Positions 15,001 through 28,334 are shown, counted from the first letter of the stretch. The stretch is 60,000 nt of DNA from Acanthaster planci (GCF_001949145.1 NW_019091362.1:2519790-2579789), one strand, 5' to 3'. Numbers and translations: made by a program. Notes: generated by a model from the sequence alone, not told the origin.

Positions 15001-15750
15001 TGCATACCAGTGACTATAAAATACGAACTGCAGGCTTGCAGCATTGTGCATAGCAATTTGGTTTGGAGACATCAAAAGTAAGGGCTTTGGGACATAAATC
15101 ACAAGCTCCACATGGCATATTGAGCATCAATGATTCCTTTCGGATTGATTTGTCCGAAAGAAGAAACACAAGAAATGATTATGTGCGTTTTTAGACTAAA
15201 AAGCCAAACCTACCATACAGACTCAGGACACAGCCCACTGCTTTTCTTCCTTTACTGAAAAAATAAAAAATCTAAATTATCACTTAATTCAACTCCATTG
15301 AAGGCCGCCTTTAAACATCTTCTTCTCACCAGGGAACAAGTACTCCTGATTTAGCAACTTCACAGTGCTGTATGATAGACCAAACAAGGAAACTGAGTAG
15401 GGAGTTGCCAACAAGTTAGTGGAACCGCGTTTTGAAGCTTTGATTCTTCCGGAACTCCAGCTCCAAGCAGTTTGCAACAGGGGACAATAAGGGCACCCAC
15501 AGAAATCTGACTGGTTGGTAATGAGGCATGAATATTAAATCCCAAAGTAAAGTCTGGGAGAGCCAGTGGAAATGAAACTTGACGGGGAGAGAATTGGGTT
15601 CAGTGCACTTTATGGCACAGGTTGCGGTGAACCAGTTAAAACAGTCCAATGATCATGTCAATAAGTCCCATTCCTACCAACTCGGCAAACGTTTGTCGAA
15701 ACTTGTTCCAAAACTTGTCTATAACATTTTCAATTCAGCTCTCTTTACCT

Positions 15751-15786
15751 CAAATGATGGGGCCACCTTTGGGGCCCCATCATTTG
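15751..15786. repeat. Perfect 14-bp stem hairpin
   Basis: CAAATGATGGGGCC at 15751-15764 is perfectly complementary to 15773-15786, with an 8-base loop ACCTTTGG. It is isolated, with no longer inverted arms beyond it. Confidence 0.93.
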
Positions 15787-17488
15787 AACACTTCTTGTTA
15801 GCTTCACTTCATTCCAATTTCTGCAAGTACCATTGTTCCAATAGGCTACCTATCCCAAAATACAGTAGATACCTGCCTTGCCCATAATTCTGCCAACACA
15901 GTAGGTCTAACAATTCAAAGTCACTGGTTCAGAAAGTCAACTTGTGCTTAACCCCACAACGTTTACGTCAAAATATTTCAAAGTCAGTGATGGGCTTCGA
16001 AAAAAGTGCAAACCAACAAAAACATAGGGTCAAGGAAAAGTGTGGGGGCAATTGAATCTTTGGATGGTTCGATGGTGCGGGCGATATTGAGTCTTTTAGA
16101 CTTTTTTTAATACATAATTGTATTTTTCAGCAAATTTGTACAGAGTGTGCATCAATCACTGAGGCACAATGAAACCCAAACAATGGCTGACCAATGTGGC
16201 TAGTAAAAACTAGTCCTTTGGGAGTTGGATTTTATCATCCTCTTCTCTTTGGTTGAAATTGAAACTGTTCTTGGACAAAAGCACCGACATTTCAGCATCG
16301 GTGATTTTAAGACAAAAGGCCCACTGAGCACATACGTATTTTGTTTCCAAGGATACCAGCATGTGCAGTTGAAAGTTGCGAGACAGCGATGCCTGCAGCT
16401 GTAGGCCTAGTTACGGTTGCCTGCAACCTCCTGCGAGGTTTGCTGACACCCTTAATGCTCTTCTTCCAGCTCAAAGCAACCTAGTCTCCCTCCCCCCCAC
16501 TCCATCCCTATGTTGTACATCTCAGCTTTGATGAGGGTCAGATGTTGGTCAGAGAAGTTTTGGTCCTGATACAGGGTTGAATTCAGTTCAATATTCATGC
16601 ACACAGATGTGGAACTCGTCTACTTTTGACCCTAGCCAATTTGACAACAGTACAGTTCCACCACAGCGGGCAACGACTAATCGAAGAAGTAAGGAGGCCT
16701 CCACAGGTACCTGCTGACATGTTATGCAGAAGGTCATATCTTCACACCACTTGAGTTATGGCATCCCCGGGCCCAAAATGCAAAAAAATGCCATGTGCTT
16801 GACCAAGTGTAGTAGCTAGAGGCAATGTTCTAGTTGAGTCCATCACAAGGCCCTGCAAGTCCATCATAAGTCCGTCACATGTCATCCAGTCATTCAGCCG
16901 CATCAAAAGCAAATTCAAATGAACCTTGTCAAAAGCGATCCTCTGTCACTGTTAACCCAGCTGTTTTTACTGGTCTTGCATGTGATCTTCAGAGACTGGA
17001 CTTGTGATGAACTCAACCACAACACCGGCTACAGGGCCGGGGAAAAAGGGGCACAGAGAAGGGGTTGTGAAGGGAACAGTTCAGTGCTAATATGGGAAAT
17101 GTGAAATTATTGGAGGTACTGTCGCCATCACTAGATTTTCCTAGCTTTCCATTTTCACTGACAAAGCCCCATTCTCTCATCACTCCTAAATGCCAATCTA
17201 CAAAAACTTCAATTTTTCCGAAATGTGTCAGCCCTGGCTCACCTTCAAGGCAAGTAATAATTTTCAAGGTCGCTGGGGGTGTGACCGACCTGTTTCTATG
17301 GATAAACCAGTGCACTAACTTGCTAAGAAGCCACAAGAGAAACCAGGAGAAGCTATGAAACAACAGAAGCCGCAGCCCACCTATGTAACTCTGATTTGCA
17401 TTTCACTGCATTTTATTACATAATGCACTGATGACATCATCCAACCTGGACTAGTTTGTAGCATGTTCATCACCAGCATATCCAGAAA

Positions 17489-17522
17489 AGGGGGTGGTGC
17501 ACACAATGTGCACCCCTCCCCC
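17489..17522. repeat. Imperfect GC-rich hairpin
   Basis: GGTGCACA and TGTGCACC flank a 3-base loop at 17495-17513. G-runs on the left and C-runs on the right extend the stem with small mismatches. Confidence 0.8.
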
Positions 17523-20500
17523 CATCTCAAAAAGCTGGGCGGTCCCTCAGAAATACATCGTTTGCCATCAGACAAAATCACCTACAGGACATCCAATATG
17601 AAGGGCAAACAAATCCTTTGCTTACTCATCTAATTTAGGATCACTACAAATATCAAGTGTATGTTCAAAACAGGAAAGCAATGTTGGCTCTTTAAATCCT
17701 GTAGCCATTTTTTTTTTATTAACGTCACTTTGAAAAGTTCTTAGCTCAAATCTGATGTACTGAATAGTGATAACACAAAAGCCTGAGAGAAGTATTAATT
17801 ATAATATAATAATCCATAACATGTACATGTACAGACAATCTAAAATTCATCTCCAACAAACCAAATCCCAGTACATATAGACATTTTGTTTTTTATGAAT
17901 GACAAACCTGTAGTATTCACACACCTTTTCCCAGCCACACGGTCGGTCGTAAAATCTATTGATCCAGATCAAGAATTATTATATCCATGCCTGGGTAGCA
18001 CATAGGTGGCCCGTCATCTGGAGTGTGTACACACAAGCCGTCTACATTATCCCTAGTATGCCCACTAGCCATCCAAACGTTGGGCACCACTGCACCTAAT
18101 CCTTGACAGTACTGTACACTGATATGTTACACCATCACAGCAGAAACCTCAAGGAAAGCACTCTCTCTACACGTTACACACACTGTACATGAAGTGCAGT
18201 ACAACTGGACAAGTATACACACAATGACTGTAATGTGTGGCACGTGCAGAGCTCGCGTGGCCTTAATGGAAGACCCCCCACGGAACATACATTATTCATG
18301 AGCCGGTTGGAGGTTTTTGAAGGTTGGGCTCACGATCGTTGAGTGAGTAGTAGTCATGTGGGTTTCGGAGGGGAGAAGGTATTTATCATATTTGGTGTGT
18401 GATCAGCCCATCAGACAAATGGTGAGAGCAGATATGAAACTAATTGAAAAATGTCCCTCATTACTTTAGAATAAAGAGGCTCATGTGTGCAAAACAAAAA
18501 TGAAGAAATGATGTATTTTAAAACAAAAATTTCACTTTGGAAAAAAATCAATAACCAGATCAATAGATTTTTTTCCAGATTTCTTTGTCTACTGATTTCT
18601 AATCCAGTTCATTTCCAATCTTGTTTATACTGTCATTAAGATTTTTAAAAAAGGTACAATTTGATTAGCCATCTTTAAGAGTGGTTACTTTTCAGCTCAT
18701 TATTTTGTTATTAAAATTTGACGAAGCTTGTCAAAGTCCCACTCAAAAACAATAAATAAATAACTATGGAGGAGACGTTAAAAGACATCTTCACAGTCAG
18801 TAATTCAACACTGCCATCTGTTTCAAATTATCTATATTTATTTTATTTTATGATTTAGAGTATGCAGCAGCAACTAAGAAATTCTGGTTTGAATGGAAGA
18901 AAATGTGACATTTAGTGTTTCTAGCCTATTTATTATTTTCCTCGGTTTGAGACAATCTACATGTATGTTTACACCACTGCATCAGATATGTGAGCATGGA
19001 TATGACCCGTTAATTGTGCCAAGTTACGACCCCATTCTTTGAGGACAATACAATTAGCCATTCCATTACCTTGGTACGGTACTGCAGCCTCCAATGTTTA
19101 TGGATTTCCCCCTCCATTTGAGCACTTTCGCACCCCCGTCTTAATGAGGAGAATCGAAAATGGGCAAGGGCTGCCTAGTAGGGCAGTAAATTAGAGCTGC
19201 AATAATCAATGGCACGTGCGTCACTGTCCATACGCGGAGGGGTTACATGGTTATGTAATGGAAGGGTACGACAGAAGGACACATAGGTGGGAAGGGACCT
19301 GCATATACACCGGAACACTTCAAATCCAATTGTACATTTTGGGTTGAGAAACATTCTTTGCTCTCCAGTTCTAAACACAGTCTGCATAATCATCCTTCCT
19401 CCCGTGTCAGTTTAAATATAACAATAAAAACAAAGACAGATTCTCCAAGTTTAATGGCCTCAATCAGACCTCACTGCACAATGGTCAGTGGATCAGCATA
19501 AACTATTTGGAAACTTTGACCAATATGTTTCTAGCCGTAATTCTCTTGAGTGCTTTATAAGTACGGTGTTTACAATTCTCCATCTTGTAAAAACAACTAT
19601 GGTTGGAGACTGGAATCATCTTCCTGGTTATCAGTCATCATAGCCAGCCCTTCAAATGAAAAACACTTAAGAGCCAACCTTCATGGTGTGGAGTCTCCAC
19701 TACAACAAGTTACAAGTGGAAGAAAATGAATGCCCATTACAGAAAAAAAGATTCTGTCACAGTGTTAAAAAAAATGGTTGTTATGATCAACTGACCACTG
19801 TGTAGTGTGAGGCGTGAAGGAAATTGAATAACATTCACAGGGATTAAGGCCAAAGATCTGCACAGTTCAGAAGTTCCAAAATTTACTTTGTGGTTTGTGG
19901 TTATTTCAAAAATATTCAGGCAGACACTTTTTGGGGGTCGTGATGAGGAACAGTCAAATGTGCAGTCTATGAAAATAACTTTTTAATGCATAAGTCCAAT
20001 AACAAAATAATCAGCATGCCTTTTCACACTTGTTTCAAATGGCTGCATTTCAGACTTCAAGAGGAGTATCGAGAGTTTTATATCCTGGCCAAAAATACAA
20101 TAATGACTGACATTGCTCAAAAGGTCTAATTCCATTGCAGCCAATTCATAATGGGAAAACAGTACTGTGTGGAAGTTCTCTTGAGCCTTTGTTACCTTGG
20201 AAACTAGCTGGTATATGCTAAATTTCCTGTGCTTGTTGACAAAGCCAACTTGGCATTTCATTTTCTGTTTTTACATATTTTTATATGCAATGTGGTTCAA
20301 ATTATTTACTGCATTTACGGAAGAAACCCAGTTCTACAAAACCGTAATGACTAGCCATCCTTCGAGAATAAGTCATCGTCAGGAAAAATTCCCTATGCCA
20401 CATGAACACCCGATCACGATGCACATCTAGATTCTGAATCAAAGCAATTTTTGAGATACCTGCATTTATACAAATTAGCTGGACGGGGCGGGAGAAGAAA

Positions 20501-23500
20501 CAATTTATGTCAATGCCTCTGTCCCAATATGCCGAAGGTCCATCTTTCCTATAAAATGCAAATCAGTCAGCACCGATCTGTTTCCAATTGCCTAGGAGTG
20601 AAATGTATTTTTCCCCTCAACCAGCTCCCTAATGAGCATTCTGCTCCAATTGAAGCAACCAGACAATGATGGAGCTCTTCTCTCAGCACTGCACAGAGAC
20701 AGAGAGAGGGGGGAGGGACGTCTGGAGGGGTCATCAATTAATCCAATAGGGTCATCTGTAATAAACGATGGCATTGATTTCCTCCCGACATTGTTGTTGT
20801 TTCAAATAAACAATTGGGAGATCGGGCAAGGCCCATATTTTCCAAACTGGGTGAATCTACAAATCGTAAACATCTCTCGCTCTCAGAGGCCTTAGACTGA
20901 CCTCAAGGGTCAATTCAATCTATTCAACTACCAGAGCCACCGTACTTCAGCGGTATCATGAAGAGAAAATTTGAGAGATATAAAAAACAATTTGTGATAA
21001 AGTACCAATTGAAATATCTGCCCTGAGGTGGTGAAATGTTCTTAAGGTGAAAATAGATGAATCATCAAAAATGGAAGAGGACATGTAATATATTGACACA
21101 TCCAAAATGGTCGTGGGGAAACAAATAATTAAGAAGAATAATTTAGCCACATTAGAAATAATCATATTCATCTTCCATTCTCCCAACTGTACAATTTTGG
21201 ACAAACAAAGAAGCAAGTATTGCAGCAATACTTCTTCCCAAAGACAACCTCTTCAGACCATCTCCAAATAAAAAAGAGAGAAAAGAACCAATGTTTAAAA
21301 ACAAATGAAAATATGTGTGAAAATCAATTTGGGGTCAACCAAGGAAAATTAAGGTTAGTACGATTCCTGCTTAACACCTCCAAAATTCTGTGTCATCTAT
21401 GGTTTTTAAATCTATATTCCAGCATTGCAGGTCTGAATGCTAAAGCTTAACTACAGGCAAGTAGAAACTGCACGATCAAAAACCAATTAAAAAGCAGGCT
21501 CCAGTGACTCTGATGACACCAAGGATAACCACTGGCATTGTATGTAATACTCTCATCCAAAGAAATCTGTGATGCTGCTGTAGAAAGAGCCAATATAGTC
21601 TTCTTGTTGATATGTCAATGTGTACTTCTATTCAATTGCCAGTAAGTTTGTTTCTTGCAACTACATGTACCACAGAGAAATGGGCGAAGCAGCATTAAAA
21701 CAACTGATAAAATGTCAGATGTTGCAATCAGACAGGCCTGCCTCGGTAAACTGACAGGTGAAATGGCCTACACATTAGACACTGACATAACATAGGAGCA
21801 CAAAAGGTTACAGTTCGGTGAATAGAAACAAGCAAGGAGTAAATCCTTCCCTTTGGGGCAGGTCGGCTGAAGGCTTCTCTCCAACGACCAGCCGATGAGC
21901 AGATCCACAGCTGGCAAATGCGGAGCCCGGGAGAGTCCCCAAATCGAAACCGACAGGAGCAATGATCCCAGTGGCCTGAATCCTGCACTCGGCATGCATC
22001 CTCATTGTGAAGAAATTGCTCGTAAATTACTGCACTAAATTTAGCAGATAGTGGAAAGTCAAAGCAGAGGTAATGGATATGGTGGGGATATCAGATTAGA
22101 GTCAAGAGGCCAATGTCATTTCAACAGAAGAGATTGATGGCCCTACTTCTTTTTTTTTCAATACAAAAAGTTAAGTCAACAAAACAAAGATTTTGGCTTA
22201 ATTTTAACAAAAAAAATTTAAATTCAAAAGAAAAATTTAAATTTCTTCTACAGTACATTTACAGTGGCACAGCGACAAATTGAACTTCAACAAAAGTTCC
22301 AGAAGTCACTCAGTTTGAAAGAAAATAACTGGAAAACAACTATAACAACTTGATATAACAACTTGAGAGCTGCTATGGTGTTTCATCAAACTGGACACTG
22401 CATGAAATCCAGTTTGTTTTACCTGATGTGCAATCTGATCATAAAGTGAACCAATATTTTTTTGGGGGGAGGCATATCTACATTAACTGACACATATGTA
22501 AGCATCTTTTTGAATATTTGTTCATGTCTAAATGTCACGGCACATGAGCTAAACTTCACAACAATCAACAACCAGCATGGAAACCTTTGTAATTTGTTTT
22601 ATCCCTTCATCCCTGAAGCTTCAAAGAAGACCAAACCACTGCATAAAAATCAGCTCTCATTAGCATAAAATAAAGACACTCCTAAGACTACTCAATGGAA
22701 AAGTACAGGTTTTGTGGAGACTTGGTCTGACTATTGTAACAATACAATGTAGCTGTACTCATATTTTATTATAATTAGCACCAAAAGCTTTGGGGGAGGG
22801 GAGGAGCAAGACCCCTGCTGGTTTGCTTGTTCAGATCCAACCAGCCACTGGGTTATTTAACCACATCAGTTTATGATAACACCAGTCAAAATTCTGCAAG
22901 ATACTCATTACAACCCATGCAATTTTGTCTGGAAATTTCCTGACAGGCTTTCAATTCTCTGCATCAAATTTTGCAACTCAAAGAGTCTCAGCAGTGCATA
23001 ACATAACACGTCCCATGCTTCCTGACTGGAATGTCTGCAGGGGTTCACTACACTCCTATACTTTGCATGCCATTATTTACTGATCCAAAAGTACACAGAG
23101 AACCAGGTGATACTCAATCTACCATTCTTTTAGACATCTATCAACGACAAAAAATGTCTCATCTAAAATTCAGGATCTTGACGGCATTAATTCTTGCCCG
23201 CACAGGGCTGCATAATTCAATTGTGCGAGCCAACTGAGGGAGAATAAAAATGGCTGCTGCTGAACGTTGCTACAGAGGGGAACTGTTGTCACACAGACTG
23301 ACTGATCCTCACCGACACCTCGCTGTCGATCAGGCAGAGAGTGAGCTCAAATTGAGTGGAATGCCTGTCCGCTCCCTATTAGGCAAAAAAAAGTGCCCGG
23401 ACCATTTTAGATTTTACTATCCTCACCTGCTGGGAGGGCATAATTTGGCCCAAAATATCATTAAAGGAGACAGTCATCGTCCTAGTGATGCCGCAAGAGT

Positions 23501-24233
23501 TCAGCACGGTTTCTATCCAAACACATCACCACATTGTTATTTCAACTCCCCAGAAGCTTTTCACATAATGTGAAAAACAATAAAGGGAAAGTTAATATTA
23601 TAGTAATATTTGAGATAAGTTAAAATAAATGAAATTTAATGGGTTTTGTATAAAAAGGACAGAATTAAAGGTGTGGGACTTCTGCGAAGAGAGAAAGAGT
23701 CTCTTTTGGCATTATTGGGTTTAGGGAATATCAACCTACCTACCTACATGTATTTATCAACCTAAATCTGCAGCTCAGTCAGAAAATGTATAATTCGTGG
23801 CCATTATTGATGGGTTGCCCATCATGCTGTGCTCACACAATTTTGCTGTGGTTTTTCTCAGGAAAAACTTGATATTATTAGTAAATGTACCTCAAGCAAA
23901 ACAGCAAATGAAAATTACAAACTAGGCTTGTCCATGTTACTGTGTTTCCTTGAGGGGTTGAAATCTCAATTCTCTACTGCAACCAAATCCTTATTACAAG
24001 CAGGTAAAGGCAGTATCATTTGATATGTATTGCCTTTAGCCATACATGAGGAAAAATAATAAAATCTGCTTGTTGTTATTAAATGGACAGGGTTTTCATG
24101 ACAATGGCTTCTTCAATATTCAACAGAGCCATTGGCCAATGGTATCAAACTATTGGGTCAAAGGCAACTTCAAGCATGGAGGAATAAAGCATGCCCACAT
24201 CAATACAAATGCCTACGTCATCAGGATCATGAT

Positions 24234-25322
24234 CAGTGCTCGAATTTGACCATGGCCACCGCTGCCATGGTGGTCAGTGCCCTTACAAATTGGCCACGGT
24301 ACCCTGAAAGTTTCCACTTTGTCCACGGCCAAAGCTGGCCATGTGCCCCATTCTTCCAGGAAGAACTGCCCCTTGAAACAATACCCTATGCATAATTCCC
24401 TTCAAGTTTCCGATTTTACAATCATGTGAATGTATTTTGTGTTACCATTCTACTGGGACACGATTATCTTCATGCCAAGCGGGTGCACAGCCTGGCCAGG
24501 CAAGCTAGCAGACCTGGCGTGCTGCAAGTCAGCGCTGTACGTACAGCTTGAAGTTTGCCTGCTCTGTAATTCGCTTCAATTTACAATACATAAATGTACA
24601 TGTATTTCATTCTGTAGCCCAATGTTTGGTGGACGATTATTTGCTGCAGGCATGTGCGGCGGGTGCATGGGGCTAGCAAACCTAGCTCGGCATAATGTGC
24701 AGCAACCCGGATGGCATATGCGTAGATAGGCTTAAGCTGTACCACAGACGGGCCTCCACAGCTAGGTCTTTTGTCCCTCTAGTTTCGGATCACGTATGTA
24801 CGCGTGCAGCAGACTCAACTACACGTGCGTAACTTATTCTTAAGTGACGTAAAGAGTCGGTCAACTTTACGGGGCAGGGGAATGTGGTTGGTAAGATCGC
24901 GCTTTGCAGTAGAAAAAGATGCATCAAATTGAAACAAAACGTGGCTTTGTTTAATCTATGGTTTAAATCACTGGAATTTTGTATGAATCAGTTTTCTCTA
25001 AATTAAGAAATCCTTTGTCAGAAAATGTACCTGTTCCATGATGTAATATGATGTTTTGTCACAAGAAATTTTGGGAGTGATTACTGGGTTATAAAACATT
25101 TAAATATAATAGCTCAAGTGCATTAACACCAATTTTCCGTTTTTCCAGTTTCTGAACTCATTTTGCAGAATATTTCACACCTTGGCCTCAGTGCCTTTCC
25201 TTAGTGGAAATTTTGGCCTTGTTGCTCCTGGCCATGCATTACTGGCCACAGTGCCCCTTAAAATGTCACATTTCTTGAGGCCAAAATGGCATTGCCCCCC
25301 AAAAGTCGAAATTTGAGCCCTG
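24234..25322. mobile_element. Inverted-repeat DNA transposon remnant, ~1.09 kb
   Basis: The left end reads CAGTGCTCGAATTTGACC; the right end, read on the opposite strand, reads CAGGGCTCAAATTTCGAC. These are imperfect terminal inverted repeats. A 6-bp direct repeat CATGAT flanks both ends exactly (24228-24233 and 25323-25328) and looks like a target-site duplication. Both subterminal regions are rich in GGCCA/TGGCC words (near 24250-24360 and 25180-25290). No transposase reading frame is visible in the middle, which contains a GC-richer stretch (24470-24900) unlike the ends. It is a non-autonomous element; the superfamily is uncertain because the duplication is 6 rather than 8 bp. Confidence 0.75.
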
Positions 25323-25528
25323 CATGATGGATGTCAGCTGTAATTTTGTAATGCTAAGGTTTTGTGCATAGCAACTAACTGTCAAGTAAAACTGATTCAT
25401 TTACAAAGTTATCAAAATGATTACCACCACTAATGTGGGGCCACTGCAAAATGACTGGTAACTGTGTTACCATGGTCACCCTGAATTTGGTTTTTGTTTG
25501 GTATTAAATAGTAAGAGTAGTGGTAACA

Positions 25529-25628
25529 GTTATGGTTATGAGTTCTAGTGGTTATGGTTATGAGTTCTAGTGGTTATGGTTATGAGTTCTAGTGGTTATG
25601 GTTATGAGTTCTAGTGGTTATGGTTATG
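25529..25628. repeat. 22-bp minisatellite, 4.5 copies
   Basis: The unit GTTATGGTTATGAGTTCTAG followed by TG is repeated at 25529, 25551, 25573 and 25595, with a partial fifth copy to 25628. The copies are identical, so the array is recent and probably length-variable. Each unit contains an inner GTTATG duplication. Confidence 0.97.
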
Positions 25629-27597
25629 GTTTGCTTTGCTTTTCAATGGAACTACTGTATGTATTCATGTTTTAATTCCCAAAACATTGTATTTCTCTGC
25701 TTGCACCAAACCTTACATCAAGCAATGTCTCTCTTTATAATTGCCTTTTCTGTTATTTTCTTCCATCGCTTCTCCAAATACATCCAAACAAAAAGGTTGC
25801 CCTGAATTACTTGATAAAATGACTGTACCTGGAGCCAGGAAATTACAAACTAAAACATCTGAAAAAGCCAGCAAACCAGATGTAAGTCACATTTAACCCA
25901 CAACGGCACTCTGTAAAGTGTCTCTCAAATAAATCACTGAACATTCCCATGTAATCACTAAGTACTTAGTTCTTAAATGCTGCTATTGAATTACACTTGT
26001 CTCTCAGTCAAAATCCCACAAAAGATGACAGGGAAAACCATCATACTCTGAGCAATTCCTGGGTGGAAGAGCAGCAGAAATTTCAGTCAGGACAGCTACC
26101 AGTTGTTATTGTACCAACAAATTTGGTGTGCTCTCGGGCAATAAAAAGGCGATGACGGGGAATGGAGGTAATGTGATAACCGGGCTCCAGGATCCAATGT
26201 CAGGTATGAATGGCAGCTGCTTATCATAATGGCTCAGCAAGAATGGCTGGCCTTAATGAGCATGCTCAGCAGGGGAAAAAAAGAATTCGCCTGAATATAC
26301 ACAACATAACTTGCATAACAAATTGTATTTTGCAATCAGAGAAAGTGATGTCTCGATTAGGATGTACTTTGGCTTCTGAAGCTCATTATGTAACGACATG
26401 AAATGCATTTATACATGTAACAGGCATTTAGTATTTACAGTCATTTACAGAAGGTTTTAAGTTGTGTCCATTTGTTGTTTTTGTTGTCTTTTGCTTTCCA
26501 TATTCTAACATTATCGCCTATTTGTTTGTTTCTCTTTAAACTCAGTATTCATCACTAACCTAATGAAACAAAGGGGTCTAGGATTTACCATACCCGTATT
26601 TAAAAGAATTGGTTATTTAAAGCCCTTGACAGAAACAACTGGATCCAGTTCCCAGAACCGCATAACTCACGAAAGAGATTAACTTCCATGGTGTTATTGC
26701 AAACCTTCCACACTTTGTTCATTTGTCCACCATGCACACGTATGAGTCTAATTCAAGCTGAACGCATTTAGCATTTGCATACAATCCACTTGCCATCTGC
26801 AATTCACGAAGGCTTATTTATATGAAAACATGCACTTCATGTATCACAGAGACAGTCAATCTGAAGTAAACCCTCCTGTTCTGCCACTTCCAAGTGAGCC
26901 CTCTACAGTTCAAAGATGCTTAGTCTCTGACTCACTGAAGATTGTATTTGTCACAGCCGGTCATGCCATTTTATGCTTACACGTACGTCTGCACCACTTA
27001 TTAAAATTCAACACACCGCACCAGTATGCCGGGCAGAAAATAAGGAGACTGCCCTCTTGTGGCAAAGCCACTCTCAACTGTCTCTCACAGGCCAAGCCTT
27101 CCTGGGATGACCGGCCTGTGAAATCTAGCACTCCATTTTCTTTTAATTGTTCACAATTAAGAAGTACACCGGTACCAGTACTTCACCATTCTGTCTGTTT
27201 TGCATGGCAATCACCCTTCCTCATTCCTTCCTCTCAAATGTCGTAATAAAGTGCTGAGATCAGCACATCGTTTTCATTAATTTTCAGGGAAGAAGCGCAC
27301 ACATTGCAATGTTTGTGGACTGCTCTCAATCGACATATGCACGTGTATTCAGCAGGCACATGTCATGTGCAAAAGGCAACCTGACCCATGTTATTGTTCA
27401 AGCAAATACTACCCAACGAAGACTCAAAAGGATCTGTCATGCTTTCAAAATCAGCCAATCCCAGCACCCCCTTTGCAAAGTGCATACAATCAGCTGTAAA
27501 AGGGCTACCTTGTAAAAAAATGAGAAGCCCACAGGAACGACAAGACCCATACTTCAGACTTCGTAGGATGAAATGATTGAGAGATATGACCACTTAC

Positions 27598-27650
27598 CAT
27601 CTGATTTGCAGTGCGAGGGCCTGGGTTGATATCCGCCACCTTTTCATCAA
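27598..27650 (-). CDS. NAV2: Neuron navigator, second CH-domain exon
   Basis: This is a 53-bp exon on the minus strand. The single base carried from the previous exon (A) joins TT to give Ile, followed by DEKVADINPGPRTANQM. That corresponds to the navigator CH segment with the conserved NEK-x-x-DIN core ending at QM. The acceptor ends TTTCAG just right of 27650, and the donor is GTAAGT at 27597-27592. The exon leaves in phase 0 directly after the ATG of Met. The exon is too short to call on its own, but codon phase, splice signals and family alignment all agree with the exons on each side. The 566-bp intron to its right separates it from the first CH exon. A 23.9-kb intron follows on its left. 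Confidence 0.92.
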
Positions 27651-28216
27651 CTGAAATTGTAGAGAACCAAAGAACAAGTTAGGCTGGCGGACCAAACTTA
27701 ACCAAGCTCACCCAAGATAGCGTGAGGCATCGACCCCTCACATCAATGTGGTATGAAAAGTCAGTGATGAAATAACTTACGCTGCTTCCAAGGATAAGGG
27801 GCAAAGCCGACTGAATTACAGATTGAGTCACTTGGCAAAGGCTGAAATGGTGGAGCTCTTAGGTGAAACCCCGCCTACATGTACCTTCACCATATTTGAC
27901 TCAGGGATCTATATATTTCTACCATTGGACTCGGTCAAAAAGAGCTTACTACAAGATTTTTTGTCCACATGTAAAGCCTTTTTAAATGTTGGAAATCTGG
28001 CAGAGTTGAAGAGTGTGCAGAAAAGAACTGTGTCTTAAAAAGGAAACAAAGTGTCTGATTTGGCCACATCACTCTCATAGACGATACATGTGGCTTACTT
28101 CCAGGACCTCCGTTATTTATTGCATTTGTTTCTAACACTCTCAACCACTTATGCACAGATCTCCATTTTTTCAAAAGCCCCTCCCATTTTAACCATATTT
28201 GGCTTTGAATACTTAC
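27651..28216 (-). other. Short (566 bp) phase-1 intron
   Basis: It lies between the first and second CH exons, with donor GTAAGT at 28216-28211 and acceptor CAG at 27653-27651. I see no repeat or embedded feature in it. It is the only intron in the window of ordinary size, which makes the pairing of the two exons secure. Confidence 0.9.
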
Positions 28217-28334
28217 TGACTGCCTCTATCACTTGGGCAAGGAGCACCCCATTGGTGATGTCCACCTGAAGATCCGCAATGAGATTCTTGCGCCCTGCCT
28301 TCTCCAAAAAGTGATTAGCCCAGTCAGTGTAGAT
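28217..28334 (-). CDS. NAV2: Neuron navigator (NAV2/NAV3-like), first recognisable CH-domain exon
   Basis: Reading the minus strand from 28334, this 118-bp exon encodes 39 codons plus one base. It begins IYTDWANHFLEKAGRKNLIA and ends with NGVLLAQVIEAV. This is the start of the N-terminal calponin-homology domain of neuron navigators, whose family hallmark is IYTDWAN followed by a GVLLA segment. The acceptor is a pyrimidine-rich tract ending TTCTTCAG just right of 28334. The donor is GTAAGT at 28216-28211. Entry is in phase 0 and exit in phase 1. Navigators are large cytoskeletal proteins that guide axons and migrating cells; the CH domain is a probable actin or microtubule-linked module, and a C-terminal AAA+ ATPase domain is expected far outside this window. 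NAV1 lacks the CH domain, so NAV2/NAV3/unc-53/sickie are the relevant relatives. Which vertebrate paralog it matches cannot be decided, and a single pro-ortholog is likely. The upstream exon with the start codon is not identified. Confidence 0.95.

Larger units (their letters stand above)
3701..27597 (-). other. Giant (23.9 kb) intron splitting the navigator CH domain
   Basis: Both bounding splice sites are canonical and phase 0. The intron holds a (CT)n run near 3899, short tandem duplications at 6241 and 8151, and a 300-bp purine-rich strand segment at 8709-9005. It also holds a 14-bp perfect stem hairpin at 15751, a 1.09-kb inverted-repeat element at 24234-25322 and a 22-bp minisatellite at 25529. 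The remaining sequence is low in CpG, with many poly-A/T and ACATGT words and no coding exon I can support. Any open frames of 60-139 codons lack splice context or family resemblance and often overlap open frames on the other strand. Confidence 0.85.

Noticed and set aside
25529-25628. Regularly repeated units considered as a CRISPR-like array
   Set aside because: The units abut with no unique spacers and the DNA is animal; it is a minisatellite.
26830-27246. 138-codon plus-strand open frame
   Set aside because: No domain, no codon pattern distinct from the surroundings, no convincing splice sites.
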